Part shown: positions 36,738 through 46,814 of the stretch, piece by piece
How positions within the stretch are numbered: position 1 is the first letter of the stretch
Layout: every line of letters begins with the position of its first letter
Assembly (NCBI RefSeq): GCF_900112975.1
Contig: NZ_FONQ01000001.1
Coordinates: 62,001-126,000 of the forward strand
Length of the DNA stretch: 64,000 bases
Source of the DNA: Flavobacterium xueshanense
Lineage (GTDB): Bacteria; Bacteroidota; Bacteroidia; Flavobacteriales; Flavobacteriaceae
Reading direction: 5' to 3'
Notes under the pieces: generated by a model
Seen by the model: only the letters and a program-made list of their open reading frames with translations
Database searches by the model: none
What the model was told of the DNA's origin: nothing
Program-made: the position numbers and the translations under genes

Positions 36738-36766
36738 AAAAGCTTACCTTTGCGTAGGCTTTTTTT
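36738..36766 (+). terminator. terminator overlapping the second globin promoter
   Basis: AAAAGCTTAC and GTAGGCTTTT pair with one wobble and a T run follows. The hairpin overlaps the TACCTTTG box at 36745 of the downstream gene. Confidence 0.55.
36745..36752 (+). promoter_or_regulatory. -7 box for the second truncated hemoglobin
   Basis: TACCTTTG matches TAnnTTTG exactly and lies 24 bp before the ATG at 36777. It lies inside the hairpin of the upstream terminator. Confidence 0.5.
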
Positions 36767-36776
36767 ATACCCAATC

Positions 36777-37178
36777 ATGACACTACAAACCGACATTACT
36801 ACGCTCGAAGATATTAAATTGCTCGTTGATACTTTTTATTCCAAAGTTCAAAAAGACGAGTTTATAGGAACCATATTCAACGAAAAAATAGGCAACCGCT
36901 GGCCAGAACATTTAGAAAAAATGTATCGTTTTTGGCAAACTATTTTACTCGAAGTTCATTCTTATTCCGGAAGCCCATTTCCTCCACACAAACAATTGCC
37001 AGTTGCTAAAGAACATTTTGATCGTTGGATGGAAATTTTCACGGAAACCACTGACAACTTATTTTCTGGTCCATTAGCTGAAGAAGCTAAACTTCGCGCA
37101 AAAAATATGGCTGAAATGTTTAATTACAAAATTGACTACTTCCGCAATCTTGAGAAAAATCAAACAAACAATTCCTAG
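36777..37178 (+). CDS. group III truncated hemoglobin, second copy
   Basis: The ATG at 36777 is chosen over a TTG 27 bases upstream, which would lie inside a hairpin and promoter. The 133-residue globin has the family pattern F-Y-S-K-V, R-W-P-E-H-L-E-K-M-Y-R-F-W and the proximal H80 in E-H-F-D-R-W. It is only distantly similar to the nos-linked copy at 8910. It is 33 bp before a phytase-like gene but probably has its own promoter. It likely binds O2 or NO. Confidence 0.9.
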   Translation: MTLQTDITTLEDIKLLVDTFYSKVQKDEFIGTIFNEKIGNRWPEHLEKMYRFWQTILLEVHSYSGSPFPPHKQLPVAKEHFDRWMEIFTETTDNLFSGPLAEEAKLRAKNMAEMFNYKIDYFRNLEKNQTNNS

Positions 37179-37239
37179 TATTAGAGTGGCTTTTTAATCC
37201 AAAATATATTCCTTTTTGCAAACAGCAACACATTCTTTT

Positions 37240-38373
37240 ATGCGCAATTTATTATTACTTGTCATTTTACCTGCTTTTCTTTTTTCTTGTTCCAATTTAA
37301 AGCAAACGGCTGAAAACAAAGCAAATCCGAGTTTAAAATTAATAAGCTCCATTGAAATTCCTTTTGATGAAACGTTTCAGAATACAAAAGTGGGCGGATT
37401 ATCCGGAATCGATTATGATGCAAAAAATGATTTGTATTATTTGATAAGTGACGATCGATCGGTGTTTAACGATTCAAGATTTTATACTGCAAAAATTCGT
37501 TTGCTCGAAAATAAAGTAGAAGGTATCGATTTCCAAAGTGTCGCCACTTTAAAAAATGAAACCGAAAAAGTGTATGGTAATTGGAACACCACGCCAACTA
37601 CTTCAGCAGACCCGGAAGACATCCGATTCAATCCAACAACGAACACTTTGGTTTGGAGTAGCGAAGGTGCACGTGTAATTACTGCAGATAACGAAGTTTT
37701 ACAAAATCCTTTCGTTAATTTCATGGATTTAAAAGGTGATTTTTTAGGAAACATAACCTTGCCAGAAAATTTGTCAATGCAAAAACTTGAAAAAGGTCCA
37801 AGAAATAACGGCACTTTAGAAGGGATAACTTTTGACAAAAAGTTTAAATACATCTATACTAACATAGAAGAACCTTTATTTGAAGACGGCAACCAAGCTA
37901 ACACTAGCAAAGGCGGTTTGATCAGATTGTATCAATTTAATACCAAAACAAAAAAGAACACCGCTCAATTTGGCTATCAACTCGAACCTATTGCTCGTGA
38001 ACCCAATCCGAAAGGCACTTTTGCCGTGAATGGCGTTACGGCAATTCAGTATTATGGCAAAAATCAGTTATTGGTTGTGGAACGTTCCTTTTCTACCGGT
38101 ACACAAGCCTGTACGGTAAAAGTATTTTTGTGTGAGTTAAAAAAGGCAACTAACGTTAAAAATTTCAATTTTTTACAAAACCAAAAATTTCAATTAGCTT
38201 CTAAAAAACTGATCCTAAACATGGATGATTTGGGAATTTTTATTGATAATATTGAAGGATTGACTTTTGGGCCAAAATTGGCAAATGGTAATCAATCTCT
38301 ACTATTTGTATCTGACAATAATTTTTCAGATAAACAAAAAACGCAGGTATTGGTGTTTGAGTTGGTGAAGTAG
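37240..38373 (+). CDS. phytase-like esterase lipoprotein
   Basis: The ATG at 37240 starts a lipoprotein signal (lipobox L-F-S-C17). The 377-residue product matches the phytase-like esterase-activity beta-propeller family: V-G-G-L-S-G-I-D-Y-D near residue 45, D-P-E-D-I-R-F near 125, G-T-L-E-G-I-T-F near 195, and D-N-I-E-G-L-T-F near 330. Members are extracytoplasmic and may hydrolyse phosphate esters, but the substrate is unknown. No phosphate regulator site was sought with success. Confidence 0.85.
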   Translation: MRNLLLLVILPAFLFSCSNLKQTAENKANPSLKLISSIEIPFDETFQNTKVGGLSGIDYDAKNDLYYLISDDRSVFNDSRFYTAKIRLLENKVEGIDFQSVATLKNETEKVYGNWNTTPTTSADPEDIRFNPTTNTLVWSSEGARVITADNEVLQNPFVNFMDLKGDFLGNITLPENLSMQKLEKGPRNNGTLEGITFDKKFKYIYTNIEEPLFEDGNQANTSKGGLIRLYQFNTKTKKNTAQFGYQLEPIAREPNPKGTFAVNGVTAIQYYGKNQLLVVERSFSTGTQACTVKVFLCELKKATNVKNFNFLQNQKFQLASKKLILNMDDLGIFIDNIEGLTFGPKLANGNQSLLFVSDNNFSDKQKTQVLVFELVK

Positions 38374-38463
38374 TCTATTGCTCGGATAAGCACAACCGTT
38401 GGCGCACAATTTCATCATGTGCCCACAATAATGAGAATATAAAACGTTTAAAGTAAAAACGCA

Positions 38464-38961
38464 ATGAAACATAGTTGGAGAATGTTTGAACTTATTCTAT
38501 CAGGAATTCAGATTTGCTTTGGGCTTTTAATATTGTTTTTTGTCCACTTTACTTGTAATCAATATTATACTTTTTTATGGAAAAATCCATTAGTGGACCA
38601 TCAAAGCATTGTTCAGATGGCTCTCAGAAAAAATGTAACTTTAGTAATTGTATCAGTAATTGCTATTTCATCAGCAATATTTTTAATCAAAAACTTATCG
38701 AAAGGATGGGTTATGAGCGTTACAACTTGGTTTATGTTTACAATTATATTGATAATTAATTCTTATAGATTAAACCAAAGCAATCCTAATGATTTAGATT
38801 TGATTTCTATATTTATTTTAGGGATAATTACAGTTATTTTTATAGCTATCATATTAGCATTAATTAATATCGAATTCAGACAGAAATACAACCCTACCAT
38901 AAAAAATTGGATTGTTATAGCAATTTCGATTGTTGTGCTGACAGCTCTAAAATTTTTGTAA
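38464..38961 (+). CDS. four-helix membrane protein of unknown function
   Basis: A 165-residue protein with four hydrophobic segments (about 8-30, 55-78, 86-101 and 115-136, with another at the end). No conserved motif or family was recognised. The codon choice is AT-rich like its neighbours. It stands between the phytase-like gene and a repeat-containing gap. Confidence 0.6.
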   Translation: MKHSWRMFELILSGIQICFGLLILFFVHFTCNQYYTFLWKNPLVDHQSIVQMALRKNVTLVIVSVIAISSAIFLIKNLSKGWVMSVTTWFMFTIILIINSYRLNQSNPNDLDLISIFILGIITVIFIAIILALINIEFRQKYNPTIKNWIVIAISIVVLTALKFL

Positions 38962-39287
38962 GCCTAAACGATAGTGTGACAAACTGAGTGGAATTTCTTC
39001 ATGTAATGTGTTAATGTGATTGCTTCGTTCCTCGCAAAGACAGAATGCCGCTGAAATCATATTAAATCAAACCTAATCTCCAATTATACCCCAACTCCCC
39101 TAGCCCCGATTGCAATGAAAAGCTTTTTGCGAAAGCCGTTTTGGTTTTTCTTGTTGCTGCAGAGCGACCAAAGGAAGCTCCTGCGGAAACATTAGAAAAA
39201 CAAACGGGTTTGCAAAAACTTGCAATGAAAAGCGGGAAATCGCTCCTGAAATTTGTACTTTTGCAGTTGAACTACAAGGTTTTCGAT
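38962..39287. other. repeat-containing gap upstream of phhA
   Basis: The gap has sequence common in flavobacterial intergenic regions (39021-39045, T-G-C-T-T-C-G-T-T-C-C-T-C-G-C type) and the extragenic repeat element at 39101-39248. An open frame from 39141 running into phhA arises from the repeat and is not a true amino terminus. Confidence 0.6.
39101..39248 (+). repeat. extragenic repeat element, copy A
   Basis: Begins TAGCCCCGATTGCAATGAAAAGC and ends AGCGGGAAATCGCTCC. A central block GCAGAGCGACC..AGGAAGCTCCTGC is shared with copy B at 46591. The ends match copy C at 55149 in reverse. It lies just upstream of phhA. Confidence 0.6.
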
Positions 39288-41045
39288 ATGATCTCAACTA
39301 TAGAAAGCAATCCGTTATTAGACCGATTGCCAAAGCACTTAAAACAATTCATCAAACCTCAGAATTATAGCGATTACTCGCCCATAAATCAAGCGGTTTG
39401 GCGTTATGTGATGCGCAAAAATGTAGCCTACTTATCAAAAGTGGCGCATAGTTCGTACTTGGAAGGATTGAAAAAAACAGGAATCGAAATTGACAACATT
39501 CCGAGCATGTATGGTATGAACCGTATTTTGACTGAAATAGGTTGGGCAGCGGTTGCGGTGGACGGATTTATTCCGCCAAATGCTTTTATGGAATTTCAGG
39601 CGTATAATGTGCTTGTAATTGCTTCTGACATTCGTCAGCTCGAACATATCGAATACACGCCTGCTCCGGATATCATTCACGAAGGCGCCGGCCACGCTCC
39701 CATTATTGCCAATCCGGAATATGCGGAATACCTGCGTCGTTTTGGGGAAATAGGCTGCAAAGCGATTTCTTCGCATAAAGATTACCAAATGTATGAAGCC
39801 ATCCGACTGCTTTCTATCCTGAAAGAAGCCGAAGATACGCCGCAAGCTGATATTGATGCTGCCGAAAAAGCAGTGGAAGATTTGCAGAACAACATGGGTG
39901 AATTATCCGAAATGGCGCAAATCAGAAACCTGCATTGGTGGACTGTAGAGTATGGTTTGATAGGAACTATCGACAATCCAAAAATTTATGGCGCCGGACT
40001 GCTTTCATCTATTGGAGAAAGTGCGTGGTGTATGACGGATAACGTGAAGAAAATTCCTTATGACATATCAGCGGCTAACCAAAGTTTTGACATTACAAAA
40101 CTGCAACCACAACTTTACGTCACTCCAGATTTTGCTTATTTAAGCTTGGTTTTAGAGGAGTTTGCCAATAAAATGGCGTTGCGTACCGGAGGATTATCAG
40201 CAATCAATAAGTTGATTCATTCGAATGCTTTAGGAACAATTGAATTGAGCACTGGAATTCAGATTTCGGGAGTTTTTACCAATGTTATTGAAGAAGAAGG
40301 AAAACCCGTTTATATACAAACTACAGGAAAAACAGCGTTATCATACCGCGAAAAAGAATTAGTGGGTCATGGAACGGCTAAACATCCGCAAGGTTTTGGA
40401 AGTCCTATTGGAAAATTAAAAGGTATAAATCTCGCGATTGAAGACATGAGTCCAAGAGATTTAAGCGCTTATTCAATTACCGAAAGTGAAACCGTAACAC
40501 TTGAATTTGAAGGAGATATTACCGTAAAAGGAGAAATTATCACCGGATCAAGAAATCTGCACGGTGAAATAATTTTAATCAGTTTAAAGAATTGTACAGT
40601 GACACATGGAGAAACTATTTTGTTTCAACCGGAATGGGGAATTTACGATATGGCTGTTGGTAAAAAAGTGATTTCGGCTTTTTCAGGTCCTGCTGATGTA
40701 ATTAGTTTTGATATAATTTCGCATGTTCCATCAAGTAAAACCATTAAAGCAAAACATACCGCGGAACGTGATGATTTAGAGGTTTTATACCAAAAAATTC
40801 GTAACATAAGAGAAACCAAGGATAAGGAAACTTTTTTAGCACCAGTTTTTGAAAAATTACGAGACAATCATCCAAACGATTGGTTGCTGGCTGTTGAAAT
40901 CACGGAACTTCTGAAAGATCGAAATGAACCACAATTATTACAGGAAGTATCGGTTTATCTCGATCAATTAAAACAAAAAAGACCTGAAGTAGCGCATTTG
41001 ATTGCAGGTGGTTTGGATTTAATTTTCGACAAAGAGAAAGCGTAA
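39288..41045 (+). CDS. phhA: long-form aromatic amino acid hydroxylase (phenylalanine 4-monooxygenase family)
   Basis: The ATG at 39288 (M-I-S-T-I-E-S-N-P-L) is used; a longer frame starting at 39141 runs through a repeat. The 585-residue protein has the iron ligands H131, H136 (I-I-H-E-G-A-G-H-A-P) and E221 (W-W-T-V-E-Y-G-L), and a following Y-G-A-G-L-L-S-S-I-G-E. The enzyme uses tetrahydropterin to hydroxylate phenylalanine to tyrosine. It is over twice as long as typical bacterial PhhA (about 270); the extension after about residue 320 is of unknown role. No pterin dehydratase gene is near. Confidence 0.9.
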   Translation: MISTIESNPLLDRLPKHLKQFIKPQNYSDYSPINQAVWRYVMRKNVAYLSKVAHSSYLEGLKKTGIEIDNIPSMYGMNRILTEIGWAAVAVDGFIPPNAFMEFQAYNVLVIASDIRQLEHIEYTPAPDIIHEGAGHAPIIANPEYAEYLRRFGEIGCKAISSHKDYQMYEAIRLLSILKEAEDTPQADIDAAEKAVEDLQNNMGELSEMAQIRNLHWWTVEYGLIGTIDNPKIYGAGLLSSIGESAWCMTDNVKKIPYDISAANQSFDITKLQPQLYVTPDFAYLSLVLEEFANKMALRTGGLSAINKLIHSNALGTIELSTGIQISGVFTNVIEEEGKPVYIQTTGKTALSYREKELVGHGTAKHPQGFGSPIGKLKGINLAIEDMSPRDLSAYSITESETVTLEFEGDITVKGEIITGSRNLHGEIILISLKNCTVTHGETILFQPEWGIYDMAVGKKVISAFSGPADVISFDIISHVPSSKTIKAKHTAERDDLEVLYQKIRNIRETKDKETFLAPVFEKLRDNHPNDWLLAVEITELLKDRNEPQLLQEVSVYLDQLKQKRPEVAHLIAGGLDLIFDKEKA

Positions 41046-41053
41046 AAAAATTT

Positions 41054-41106
41054 AACCGCAACTTTAGCAATTTTTAGCATTAGCTAAAATCTCTTTATTT
41101 GCGGTT
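41054..41106. terminator. bidirectional hairpin between convergent genes
   Basis: AACCGCAA (41054-41061) pairs with TTGCGGTT (41099-41106), with a T run on the right and an A run on the left. The loop is long. Confidence 0.6.
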
Positions 41107-41117
41107 CATTTTTTAAA

Positions 41118-41738
41118 TTACAATTTAATTTGCTTTCCAAAATCTTTTTCGCTTTCAATTACTTTTCCTTCGTATTGTAATTTCCAACCCATGGTATTGG
41201 TCAGAATCAATATTTTAGACAATTCACTTATCAATCGATTTTGAGCATTTGTTTTTAGTGACGATTTTTCAATTTTCTTGGCTAAATTTGCTTTTACAGA
41301 TTTATTAATTTTATTGTAATCATCTCCAGTAAATGGATTCAATTTACTTTGTTCGACGTTGTAAAACTGAATATCAGGGCTAATTTTTATTTCTTCTTTG
41401 GGAATACTAATAATTGTGATTGTTTTATTTTTTTCATCAATATCGTATTTCATTTTGTGCAAATCATAGGCAACAGTCACATCGGCATTGACAATCACTA
41501 ATGCTTTTTTCTCGAATGAAAGCATATCCAATAAGTATTTCTGCTGATTCTTATAGGTAATCACTTCTGAGAAATGACCTTCAGTAACAACTAATTTTCC
41601 AACATTTAGAATTTGTTGTTGAATGAGATTAGTATTGTAACTGATGTCTTCATCATCGTTTTTCTTAAAGTCACAAAATTTGAATAATAAAAATATTCCA
41701 CCGATAACTGCGATTGCAATAAGTATTCTTCTAAGCAT
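41118..41738 (-). CDS. DUF4230 membrane-anchored protein
   Basis: A 206-residue protein with one N-terminal membrane anchor (M-L-R-R-I-L-I-A-I-A-V-I-G-G-I-F-L-L) and the DUF4230 pattern: L-V-V-T-E-G-H-F-S-E-V-I, K-A-L-V-I-V-N-A-D-V-T-V-A-Y-D-L, and a C-terminal M-G-W-K-L-Q-Y. It starts two bases after the GSCFA stop, so they form an operon. Function unknown. Confidence 0.9.
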   Translation of the reverse strand: MLRRILIAIAVIGGIFLLFKFCDFKKNDDEDISYNTNLIQQQILNVGKLVVTEGHFSEVITYKNQQKYLLDMLSFEKKALVIVNADVTVAYDLHKMKYDIDEKNKTITIISIPKEEIKISPDIQFYNVEQSKLNPFTGDDYNKINKSVKANLAKKIEKSSLKTNAQNRLISELSKILILTNTMGWKLQYEGKVIESEKDFGKQIKL

Positions 41739-41740
41739 AA

Positions 41741-42697
41741 TTAAAATTTCATGAATGAATATTCTGATTCCAATTTAGTGATTTTTTCTCTGACTTTAGA
41801 CTCAAATTTCAAATGACTTTCAGATTTCGGATTAAAAGGCTTGTGCGAAAGACTTTTTTGAATAGTTGAAACTTCATCCATCGTCGCAAAAGCAGTTTCA
41901 GAAATTGTAGTTTCCTTATAACGTTTCCAAATATAATTGATGGCCACTTGATTGGGATGTAACATATCTTCGGCATAAAAACGGTAATCCCGAAGTTCAT
42001 CCATCATGATTTCGTAGCTGGGAAAGTATTCTGTGTTCAATTCACAGTGTTCAGTACCTAGAACACTGTGAATAGCCGAAATCAAGTTAGATTTGCTCCA
42101 CTGATTTTCTACAAAACCATCTTTGATGTGACGCACTGGAGAAACGGTGAAAATAATAGTGCAATTGGGATTTACACCATGAATTAATTTGATTGTTTTC
42201 GCAATACTTTCTTCTATTTCTCCAATAGAAAGTAATTCTTTCTTGAACTGCTTTTGTGGCACTTTATGGCAATTCGCCACAATAAAATCGCTTTCTATGT
42301 TTCGATAAATCCACGATGTTCCATACGTGATGATGATATGTGTCGATTCGGTTATGTGTTGATTTGTTGATTTGATTAGTGCATTTAAGGATGCTAATAA
42401 ATCCTCTTTATTTGAATTACTCAAATCCGAATGCACATCAAAACAATGCCAGCGTTCATTATGAAAAAAAATATCGTTATCTGTAAATTGTTTTCCAGAA
42501 ACAGCAAAATCAATGAGCTTTTCAATCGCTAATGGATGAAATAAAATACCAAATGGATTACAGCTATTTTGAAATTTAAAATAGTCCAGTTTCTCCGCCA
42601 TATTTACCGCAAAACAAGATCCCAAAGACATAATTTTAGAATTATACTCTATTGGACAATTACTTTTGGAAATGGGGATTTGGGTTCTGAATTGCAT
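41741..42697 (-). CDS. GSCFA domain protein
   Basis: The 318-residue protein begins with the family signature: K-I-M-S-L-G-S-C-F-A-V-N-M (G-S-C-F-A at 27-31), followed by G-I-L-F-H-P. The fold resembles GDSL/SGNH esterases, with D and H in D-M-L-H-P near residue 244 as possible catalytic residues. It is cytosolic by sequence and precedes DUF4230. The substrate is not known. Confidence 0.93.
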   Translation of the reverse strand: MQFRTQIPISKSNCPIEYNSKIMSLGSCFAVNMAEKLDYFKFQNSCNPFGILFHPLAIEKLIDFAVSGKQFTDNDIFFHNERWHCFDVHSDLSNSNKEDLLASLNALIKSTNQHITESTHIIITYGTSWIYRNIESDFIVANCHKVPQKQFKKELLSIGEIEESIAKTIKLIHGVNPNCTIIFTVSPVRHIKDGFVENQWSKSNLISAIHSVLGTEHCELNTEYFPSYEIMMDELRDYRFYAEDMLHPNQVAINYIWKRYKETTISETAFATMDEVSTIQKSLSHKPFNPKSESHLKFESKVREKITKLESEYSFMKF

Positions 42698-42772
42698 TAC
42701 TTTCTATTTGCTACAAATTTCAATAATTTTAGCGAATTAAATGAGGTTTAATTCTTTTTTCATTGGCATAAA

Positions 42773-42805
42773 AACCCTTTGACAGTTTTAAAATTTGAAA
42801 GGGTT
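42773..42805 (-). terminator. terminator of the minus-strand lipoprotein gene
   Basis: AACCCTTT and AAAGGGTT (42773-42780 and 42798-42805) form a stem followed on the minus strand by a run of T. Confidence 0.75.
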
Positions 42806-42826
42806 GCCATAAAATAAATGTTTCCC

Positions 42827-43606
42827 TTAGTAGAAATATTGTGTTTTCAAATAACCCGTATTCCCATTAGCAAAAATTGCCGTTTCTGAAACCCGTTCTT
42901 TTGGATAATTTTCCAAATCGTAAGTATAAAAGCTTTTATATATAATAGCTGATGACGATATTTGGTCATCTTCTGAAACACTTTTAATCACAGTGCTGAT
43001 TACAGTATTATTTAGCGAAATTTTTTCACTTTGATTTAGTAATTCTCTGAACCCCGTAACTTGAAACAATGGATTTTTCTCAACATCATAATCATAGCTT
43101 ACGCTGTAATTCGAGATAACTCCGGCGTTAGCATTGTCTAATATTCGATCGTCTTTGATCAAATTTTCATTTTCAAAATACAACGTGCCGTGAAATTCTT
43201 TTACTTGCTGATTTGTTGAAACAATCGTAAATCTTTCATAAGATACCGTTTCATCGGAATTATGAATGTACCTGATTCTGTAATTACCCAAAGATTGCAC
43301 TTCGGATAATTTACCTTTTAGATAACTGTATTCAATAGTCTCCTGAAGCTGATTTTTTTTGTTAAGCAGTACCGTTTTTTTGATTAAACCATCTGTATAT
43401 ATAAAATCAGTACGTTTCTGAGCCCCATCAATACTCACGATCTCATTGCCATTATAATTGAATAAAGTTGTTTCTGAAATGCCTTCTTCTGAAGTTTCAA
43501 CAACTTTCTTCAGCAATTTTATATTATCTTCCAAATCATTTGAACACGAAGATAGTGTCAATACAAAAACCGATAAGACCCAAAGTAGAACTATTTTATT
43601 TTTCAT
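42827..43606 (-). CDS. lipoprotein of unknown function
   Basis: The ATG at 43606 replaces an upstream non-ATG start since it begins a lipoprotein signal (lipobox L-S-S-C21). The mature 239-residue part has alternating strands with Y-D-Y-D and K-x-R-T-D-F-I-Y-T-D-G-L motifs, as in RHS-like or YD-type beta folds. No family was recognised with confidence. It is a single gene with its own terminator. Confidence 0.65.
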   Translation of the reverse strand: MKNKIVLLWVLSVFVLTLSSCSNDLEDNIKLLKKVVETSEEGISETTLFNYNGNEIVSIDGAQKRTDFIYTDGLIKKTVLLNKKNQLQETIEYSYLKGKLSEVQSLGNYRIRYIHNSDETVSYERFTIVSTNQQVKEFHGTLYFENENLIKDDRILDNANAGVISNYSVSYDYDVEKNPLFQVTGFRELLNQSEKISLNNTVISTVIKSVSEDDQISSSAIIYKSFYTYDLENYPKERVSETAIFANGNTGYLKTQYFY

Positions 43607-43785
43607 AATAAACTTATCGCTTCTACCATTTAATTTTTGGCACAAAAGATTTTAAATCTAAACAAATAAAATTTTCTCCACAATATTCATCGTTATAATC
43701 CTTATATTTCAGTCAAACTACTGCTTTTGAATCTAATTTTAATGCTACATAAAAATACTAAAACAAGGTATTGTCGTTAAAAAAT

Positions 43786-43820
43786 AAACCCTCTTAGATC
43801 ATAAATCTAAAAGGGTTTTT
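43786..43820 (-). terminator. terminator of alaS
   Basis: AAACCCTCTTAGAT (43786-43799) pairs with ATCTAAAAGGGTTT (43805-43818) with one mismatch and a four- to five-base loop. A T-rich run follows on the minus strand. Confidence 0.75.
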
Positions 43821-43841
43821 ATAATTAAAAATATATTCAAG

Positions 43842-46496
43842 CTATTTCACAAACTCAATAGCGTTCTCCAATGCTTGTTGAATTCCAGCTACATTCTTTC
43901 CACCCGCTGTCGCAAAAAACGGTTGCCCGCCGCCGCCGCCTTGGATAAATTTACCCAATTCGCGAACAACTTGCCCAGCATTTAGGTTTTTCTCCGCAAC
44001 TAATTCTTTAGAAACATAACAGGTTAACATTGGTTTTTCTTCCTCGGCTGTAGCTAAAACTAAAAATACGTTATTTCCTAAATTTCCTAATTCATACGCC
44101 AAATCTTTTGCCCCTTCAGCATTCAAATCTACTTGTTTAGCCAAGAATTGAACGCCGTTTATTTCCTGAATTTCAGCAATCAAACTCGCTTTCAAATTTT
44201 TAACTTTATCTTTTACCAAAGCCTCAATTTGCTTCGTTAATTTGGCATTTTCTTCCTGCATAGAATGAACGGCTTTCAAAATATCCTGAGGATTTTTCAA
44301 GGCTGTTTTTACTTCATTCAACGTATTTTCATACGATGCAAAATGTGCTTTTACCGCCTCACTTGTAATCGCTTCGATTCGACGAATTCCAGCAGCAACT
44401 GCTCCTTCAGAAACAATTTTGAAATGCCAGATTTCAGCCGTATTTTTTACATGGATTCCACCACATAATTCCATGCTTTCGCCAAATTTAATCGCACGAA
44501 CCTCATCTCCATATTTTTCTCCAAACAACGCCATTGCTCCTTCTTGAACTGCTTGCGCAAAAGGAATATTTCTTCTTTCAACCAACTGCAATTGCTCTTG
44601 AATTCTTGCGTTTACAAAATCTTCCACTTGTTGCAATTCGGTTTCTGTCATTTTAGCAAAATGAGAAAAGTCAAAACGCAAATAATTTGGATTTACTAAA
44701 GAACCTTTTTGTTCTACATGCGTTCCAAGAATACTTCTCAACGCCTGATGCATTAAATGTGTGGCAGAATGATTTCTGGAAGACAAACTTCTCAAATCCT
44801 GATTTACTTTAGCAACAAAACCAGCGTTTATATTTTCCGGTAATTGTTTTGTAAAATGCAAAATCAGGTTATTTTCTTTTTTAGTATCGATGATTTCAAT
44901 AGTTTCATTTGCTGAAACCAAAGTTCCTTTATCACCCACTTGCCCTCCACCTTCTGGATAGAATGGCGTGTTATCTAAAACGATCTGGTATAAAATCCCG
45001 TCCTTTTTACTGTCAATTTTACGAATACGAGTGATTTTTACGTCACTTTCTGATTGATCGTAACCCACAAATGTTTCTACATTTCCTGGAATCAACACGG
45101 ACCAATCTTCGGTAGAAAGTTCTGATGCTGCACGGGAACGATTTTTTTGAGCTTGCATGGCAGTGTTAAAACCTGCTTCATCCAGTTCCAATCCTTTTTC
45201 TTTAAGAATTAATGCTGTCAAGTCAATTGGAAATCCAAAAGTATCATATAATTCAAATGCTTTAGTACCGGAAATCCTCCCCAACCCTTCCGAAGGAAAG
45301 GCTTTTTCCTCTTCGATAACTTTATCTAACAACTGTAATCCTTGGTCTAACGTTCTTAAGAACGATGCTTCTTCTTCGCGAATTACATTCGTAACCAATT
45401 GTTCTTGCGATTTGATTTCCGGAAAAAATTCACCCATTTGCTTGGCCAAAACGGCTACCAATTGATTGATAAACGGTTCTTTGGTATTCAAAAACGTAAA
45501 TCCGTAACGAATTGCACGACGCAAAATTCTACGAATTACATATCCTGCGCCAGTGTTTGATGGCAATTGCCCGTCGGCAATAGCAAAAGCTACGGCACGA
45601 ACGTGATCGACCACTACACGAATGGCGATATTGGTTTTATTTTGCTCTTCGCTGTTATTTAAAACTTCGTTTAAAGTGTATTTTAATCCTGTAATTTGTT
45701 CTACCTTTTCAATAAGTGGCGTAAAAACATCCGTGTCATAATTAGACGTTTTGCCTTGTAACGCCATGCACAAGCGCTCAAATCCCATCCCGGTATCCAC
45801 GTGTTTTGCAGGTAACTTTTCCAGAGAACCATCTGCTTTACGGTTAAATTCCATAAATACATTGTTCCAGATTTCCACTACTTGCGGATGGTCATTATTC
45901 ACCAAACTTTTCCCTGAAACTAAAGCTTTTTCTTCTGCAGAACGAATATCAACGTGAATTTCTGAACACGGTCCGCAAGGTCCTTGATCTCCCATTTCCC
46001 AGAAATTATCTTTCTTGTTTCCAAGAATGATTCGGTCTTCGTCAATCAATCCCTTCCAAATATCCCAAGCTTCCCGATCGAACGGTACGTTTTCTTCTGG
46101 ATTTCCTTCAAAAACAGAAACGTATAAATTTTCTTTAGGGATTTTGTACACTTCTGTCAAAAGTTCCCAAGCCCAGGTGATAGCTTCTTTTTTGAAATAA
46201 TCCCCAAAAGACCAGTTCCCCAACATTTCAAACATGGTGTGATGATACGTATCAAAACCTACATCTTCCAAATCATTATGTTTTCCTGAAACACGAAGGC
46301 ATTTTTGCGTATCGGCAATTCTGGTGCTTTTTGGCGTTCCATTACCCAAAAAATATTCTTTGAACTGTGCCATTCCTGAATTATTGAACATCAAGGTTGG
46401 ATCATCCTTTAAAACTATAGGTGCTGATGGAACGATTAAGTGCCCTTTTGATGCGAAAAAATCCAGAAATTGTTTACGTACGTCTTGTGATTTCAT
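43842..46496 (-). CDS. alaS: alanyl-tRNA synthetase
   Basis: The 884-residue enzyme charges tRNA-Ala. The N-terminal catalytic domain has [12 protein letters not shown] (class II motif), [14 protein letters not shown] and [13 protein letters not shown]. The editing domain has the metal motif H-S-A-T-H-L-M-H with C-G-G-I-H-V later. The C-terminal domain ends in a DHHA1-like [14 protein letters not shown]. Length and order are normal. It is divergent from the M23 peptidase gene with a 340-bp leader that includes a repeat. Confidence 0.99.
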   Translation of the reverse strand: MKSQDVRKQFLDFFASKGHLIVPSAPIVLKDDPTLMFNNSGMAQFKEYFLGNGTPKSTRIADTQKCLRVSGKHNDLEDVGFDTYHHTMFEMLGNWSFGDYFKKEAITWAWELLTEVYKIPKENLYVSVFEGNPEENVPFDREAWDIWKGLIDEDRIILGNKKDNFWEMGDQGPCGPCSEIHVDIRSAEEKALVSGKSLVNNDHPQVVEIWNNVFMEFNRKADGSLEKLPAKHVDTGMGFERLCMALQGKTSNYDTDVFTPLIEKVEQITGLKYTLNEVLNNSEEQNKTNIAIRVVVDHVRAVAFAIADGQLPSNTGAGYVIRRILRRAIRYGFTFLNTKEPFINQLVAVLAKQMGEFFPEIKSQEQLVTNVIREEEASFLRTLDQGLQLLDKVIEEEKAFPSEGLGRISGTKAFELYDTFGFPIDLTALILKEKGLELDEAGFNTAMQAQKNRSRAASELSTEDWSVLIPGNVETFVGYDQSESDVKITRIRKIDSKKDGILYQIVLDNTPFYPEGGGQVGDKGTLVSANETIEIIDTKKENNLILHFTKQLPENINAGFVAKVNQDLRSLSSRNHSATHLMHQALRSILGTHVEQKGSLVNPNYLRFDFSHFAKMTETELQQVEDFVNARIQEQLQLVERRNIPFAQAVQEGAMALFGEKYGDEVRAIKFGESMELCGGIHVKNTAEIWHFKIVSEGAVAAGIRRIEAITSEAVKAHFASYENTLNEVKTALKNPQDILKAVHSMQEENAKLTKQIEALVKDKVKNLKASLIAEIQEINGVQFLAKQVDLNAEGAKDLAYELGNLGNNVFLVLATAEEEKPMLTCYVSKELVAEKNLNAGQVVRELGKFIQGGGGGQPFFATAGGKNVAGIQQALENAIEFVK

Positions 46497-46590
46497 TTTT
46501 TTAATTTAAATATTTAAAGATTCAAAAATTTAAAGATTATTTAGAATTGAAATTTTCAATCTTAAAATCATTAAATCGTTTAATTTCTTT

Positions 46591-46735
46591 TGCCCCAGAT
46601 AAAAGTGAAAAGCTTCGAGATTTATACATCTATTTTTTCTTGAGGTGGCAGAGCGACCGTAGGAAGCTCCTGCTGGCTCATTTGAAAAAAAGAGGTATGA
46701 ACGAGAACTTGCAACGAATAGCTGGAATAGGCACA
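46591..46735 (+). repeat. extragenic repeat element, copy B
   Basis: TGCCCCAGAT at the left end, TGAAAAGCTT, TTTTTCTTG, then GCAGAGCGACCGTAGGAAGC, then AACTTGCAACGAATAGCTGG at the right. These blocks occur in the same order in copy A at 39101, with diverged sequence between. Length is nearly equal (145 vs 148 bases). Confidence 0.6.
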
Positions 46736-46783
46736 TTATTTTATTTATTCCTAAAAAAAAGGTGTAACAAATGAAACATTTCT

Positions 46784-46791
46784 TAAATTTG
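46784..46791 (+). promoter_or_regulatory. -7 box for the M23 peptidase gene
   Basis: TAAATTTG matches TAnnTTTG, 45 bp before the ATG at 46837. No clear -33 match. Confidence 0.4.
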
Positions 46792-46814
46792 TTCGTCTAA
46801 CCTTTTACAGTGTG

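Noticed and set aside
39021..39045. TGCTTCGTTCCTCGC stretch as a structured RNA
   Set aside because: A phrase frequent in Bacteroidota intergenic repeats; no stable fold or conservation could be shown here.
39141..39287. Amino-terminal extension of phhA
   Set aside because: The residues come from extragenic repeat copy A. The ATG at 39288 gives the family-like start.
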